This document shows positions 22,251 through 24,472 of a DNA stretch of 24,472 nt, piece after piece (the stretch's first letter is position 1; each line of letters opens with the position of its first letter). The translations under genes and the position numbers were made by a program. A model generated the notes under the pieces. It saw only the letters and a list, made by a program, of their open reading frames with translations, was not told where the DNA came from and did not search any database. The stretch comes from a virus: positions 1 through 24,472 of the IMG/VR virus record IMGVR_UViG_3300023210_000213. One strand, written 5' to 3'.

Positions 22251-24472
22251 TTAACTTGATGTTTTTAATTGAAACCCATCAGAATTTAAATCCATTATAT
22301 TTTCTCCAGTATATTCGGCACCGGAGCTGTTAGCATCTAATCTTGCTGAATTTGGGTTTGTAGTGTCTCTTTTATTGTCAATCATAATCCAATCAGAGGT
22401 CTGGTCAGTCCCTTTAATCATAACAAAACTTGGAGCAAAATCCAAAGTAACAATAGTACCTGTTGTAGAGCCGTTCCCCGTATAAGTCCCCATCTTACTA
22501 TATCCTGTAACTGAATGGAAGCAGTAGGCGATAAAATTATTAGAAGAATTAACTTCAAAATGACTTCCTAAGGTAAATGTATTGGTTTGTACACTTTTTA
22601 CTCTATCTCTTGTTTGTTTTTGTCCATTGTCATTTAAGTAAAGATTTTCTCCATTTCCTACTGTACTACCACCAACACACCAATAATTAGCAGATGTTAA
22701 ATCTTTTACTATTACTATATTACATGCTTCCGTTAAACCAGTCCCAACAGTAGCTCCATCTGTATTATTCCCTGTATACTTCACAATACTAAACCCAGAA
22801 TCTTTATTAGCACTAACCTGGCTTGCTGTAGTGCCCTCATTATTAGTAACAGCTGTGCCTCCAGCTTTCCAGTTCCATGAAACATAATCTACGGTATTTG
22901 CATTTGTTCCAACGATACCAACACCATTAACCGTAAAACCGTTTGCATCAAAAGAGGTTACTCCTGCGTATGTTGTTTCCGCTGATGTTGTTTCGCTTTG
23001 TAGTAATTTTGAAGCTCCTCTTACGGAATCAATCAATACGTTCCCGATAGCAGAGCTTCTTGCTTTAATCCAAACAAAATCCGGTGCAAAATCTAAATGA
23101 CCATTAAAGTTTACATTTGTAGCCGCTCCGCTATATGATGTAGCGATACCTCTAGCTAAAGTTGTTACTTGAGTTTGTGTAAGTACTGTATTAAATATTC
23201 TTACTTGGTCTATATCGCAATCATTTGTCCAAGTCTGTCCTATACTGCCATTCACATAAATTTGCCCTATTGAGAATGGGCTTGTTGTTGCTGCTATTGT
23301 AACGGTCAAAGTCGCTGTGTTTTCAAGAACACCATTTATGTAAATCTTTTGAGTATTACCAGTTATTGTTACTACACAATGAACCCATAATCCAGTATTG
23401 ACATTTGAAACACTAGTGTGTTCTGGGTTGTTAGCATTACTTGCATTACCGCTCCTTCCAACTAATTTATTATTATTTATGTAAAGGTGCAGATTACCCC
23501 AATGGTTTCCTGATATATTATCCCCAACTAACCCTTGCGGATTTGTTGATGTTGTTTTTACCCATAAAGAAACACTTGCGGTCGATAGGGAAGGTTTGGA
23601 TGCATTAGGGACTACTATACTACTACTAAGACCATTAAATACCGCGGCTTGGTCAAAAGCACCTCCTTGATAAGTAATATTAGCTGGTGTACCATTATAT
23701 GTTCCACTAGTATCATTTGAATTTCCATTCATTTCATATAGTGCAATACAGCCTGCACCTGCTGGATAATTAACTGTACTTAAATCTTGTGTATTTAAAA
23801 GACCATTAGCACTGGTGTCCATTGTATATGTGGCTATAGCTGTTTGCCCAGATGGGAATGCAGCTGTAGATGCAGTTGCGGCTGTTTCGCCATAAAGAGC
23901 TGTAACATCTGAAGAACTTAATGCAGCATTATAAACCCTAACTTGGTCTATTAAACCATTAAATTCATTATTAGAAGCCCAATCTGTTAAACCTCCTATT
24001 TGTAAGTTTGAAGTACCTAAAAAATTACTACTTGCAATTCTTGTGTTTTCTAAAACACCATTTAAATAAATTTTTTGCGTTTTTGATGATGCGTCAAAAG
24101 TACACACCCAATGTTGCCAAGTTCCATCAGTTGATACATTTGTGGTTGAGTCTACATCATTAGCATAAAAACCAAATCTCATTTTGCCGACTGGGTAGGA
24201 TACGATTCTACCAATGTGCAAATTTTTATTACTACCATTATCTCCTTCTGTAATTATAACATAATTATCATTTGTACTATCAGTACACGCAATCCAAAAA
24301 GAAAAACTAAAGGAATTATTCGCAATATTAAGGTTAGAATTTATTTCTATTTTACTACTACTTCCGTTAAAACTCCCTGATCCATTTATATACCCGCCTA
24401 TACCTTGTGTAGCGCCATTACCTGTATATAATTTTGTATCAAAATAATTAGTTGCTGGTCCTATAAATCCGC
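22251..24472 (-). CDS. Tail fibre / receptor-binding protein with LamG domains (5' partial)
   Basis: At least 739 residues are visible; the frame is open to the right edge, so the N-terminus is missing (a TTG at 24221 is not the true start). Two LamG/concanavalin-like lectin domains are seen, at visible residues about 23-193 and 240-440, each with KIYLNGVLENT or KIYINGVLENT and ending IDQVRVYNAALSSSDVTALY or IDQVRIFNTVLTQTQVTTLA. A region with repeated FAPDFVWIKARSS / FAPSFVMIKGTDQT and NIVIVKDLTSANYW elements (about 450-739) follows; this is a fold I recall from marine-phage tail fibres. LamG domains bind sugars or proteins, fitting host attachment. The stop codon lies just before an expected conserved end (see 22203-22250). 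It opens the visible part of the rightmost operon. Confidence 0.8.
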   Translation of the reverse strand, partial: GFIGPATNYFDTKLYTGNGATQGIGGYINGSGSFNGSSSKIEINSNLNIANNSFSFSFWIACTDSTNDNYVIITEGDNGSNKNLHIGRIVSYPVGKMRFGFYANDVDSTTNVSTDGTWQHWVCTFDASSKTQKIYLNGVLENTRIASSNFLGTSNLQIGGLTDWASNNEFNGLIDQVRVYNAALSSSDVTALYGETAATASTAAFPSGQTAIATYTMDTSANGLLNTQDLSTVNYPAGAGCIALYEMNGNSNDTSGTYNGTPANITYQGGAFDQAAVFNGLSSSIVVPNASKPSLSTASVSLWVKTTSTNPQGLVGDNISGNHWGNLHLYINNNKLVGRSGNASNANNPEHTSVSNVNTGLWVHCVVTITGNTQKIYINGVLENTATLTVTIAATTSPFSIGQIYVNGSIGQTWTNDCDIDQVRIFNTVLTQTQVTTLARGIATSYSGAATNVNFNGHLDFAPDFVWIKARSSAIGNVLIDSVRGASKLLQSETTSAETTYAGVTSFDANGFTVNGVGIVGTNANTVDYVSWNWKAGGTAVTNNEGTTASQVSANKDSGFSIVKYTGNNTDGATVGTGLTEACNIVIVKDLTSANYWCVGGSTVGNGENLYLNDNGQKQTRDRVKSVQTNTFTLGSHFEVNSSNNFIAYCFHSVTGYSKMGTYTGNGSTTGTIVTLDFAPSFVMIKGTDQTSDWIMIDNKRDTTNPNSARLDANSSGAEYTGENIMDLNSDGFQLKTSS

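Noticed and set aside
22251-24472. TTG at 24221 as the start of the fibre gene
   Set aside because: The same frame stays open to the window edge and encodes the first strands of a LamG domain (FNGSSSKIEI), so the true start is outside the window.
1-24472. Stop-codon reassignment, as seen in some crAss-like phages
   Set aside because: TAA, TAG (for example 15547, 19810) and TGA (14949, 19566) all end well-supported genes here.
1-24472. tRNA genes, CRISPR arrays, insertion sequences, attachment sites
   Set aside because: Read on both strands; no cloverleaf, no regular spaced repeats, no transposase or integrase ORF and no room in the short gaps.
1-24472. Bacteroidota-type promoters (TAnnTTTG / TTG)
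   Set aside because: The gaps are short; no match at suitable spacing was convincing enough to call by eye in this AT-rich sequence.

Overview
This window looks like the structural and lysis half of a double-stranded DNA phage infecting a Bacteroidota host, probably a marine flavobacterium. Every supportable gene reads leftward (minus strand). The DNA is strongly AT-rich. Start codons follow A/T- or A/C-rich leaders without a convincing Shine-Dalgarno core, as is usual in Bacteroidota and their phages. TAA, TAG and TGA all end genes here, so the code appears standard. From memory of the families, the order terminase, portal, scaffold, HK97-type capsid protein, ring/adaptor proteins and a very large muzzle-type protein resembles short-tailed phages related to the crAss-like group (Crassvirales). 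No sheath, tube or baseplate gene is seen. The assignment is an inference and needs a TerL/MCP/portal tree.

Layout in transcription order (right to left). 24472-22203: a LamG-containing tail-fibre or receptor-binding protein, cut by the window edge, with an in-frame TAA just before what looks like its natural C-terminus. 22187-21395: a two-helix membrane protein with a cysteine cluster, and a small unknown. 21363-19566: a complete GroEL and a GroES that seems to lack the roof hairpin. 19569-16440: small proteins, several very basic, two of them (48 and 51 codons) too short for common ORF cut-offs, then a mini HExxH metallopeptidase. 16436-15547: a 3-TM holin and two small unknowns. 15554-12519: a large protein with GroES-like features, a probable small terminase subunit, and TerL. 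12514-7392: portal, scaffold-like protein (with a second gene nested in another frame) and major capsid protein. 7375-63: a strong terminator, then neck/ring proteins and a 1447-residue muzzle-like protein. 33-1: the first codons of another gene.

The genes read as a late operon: packaging motor and portal, a capsid built with phage-supplied chaperonins, a short neck/tail, receptor binding and lysis. Genes are tightly packed, often with 1-base TAATG overlaps that suggest coupled translation.

The most notable points are (i) a 47-codon MPFKSKAQ-type gene overprinted inside the scaffold gene, (ii) the in-frame stop 15 codons before the expected end of the tail fibre, (iii) a phage GroEL with a T4 gp31-like trimmed GroES plus a second, larger GroES-like protein beside the terminase genes, and (iv) a terminator directly after the capsid gene.
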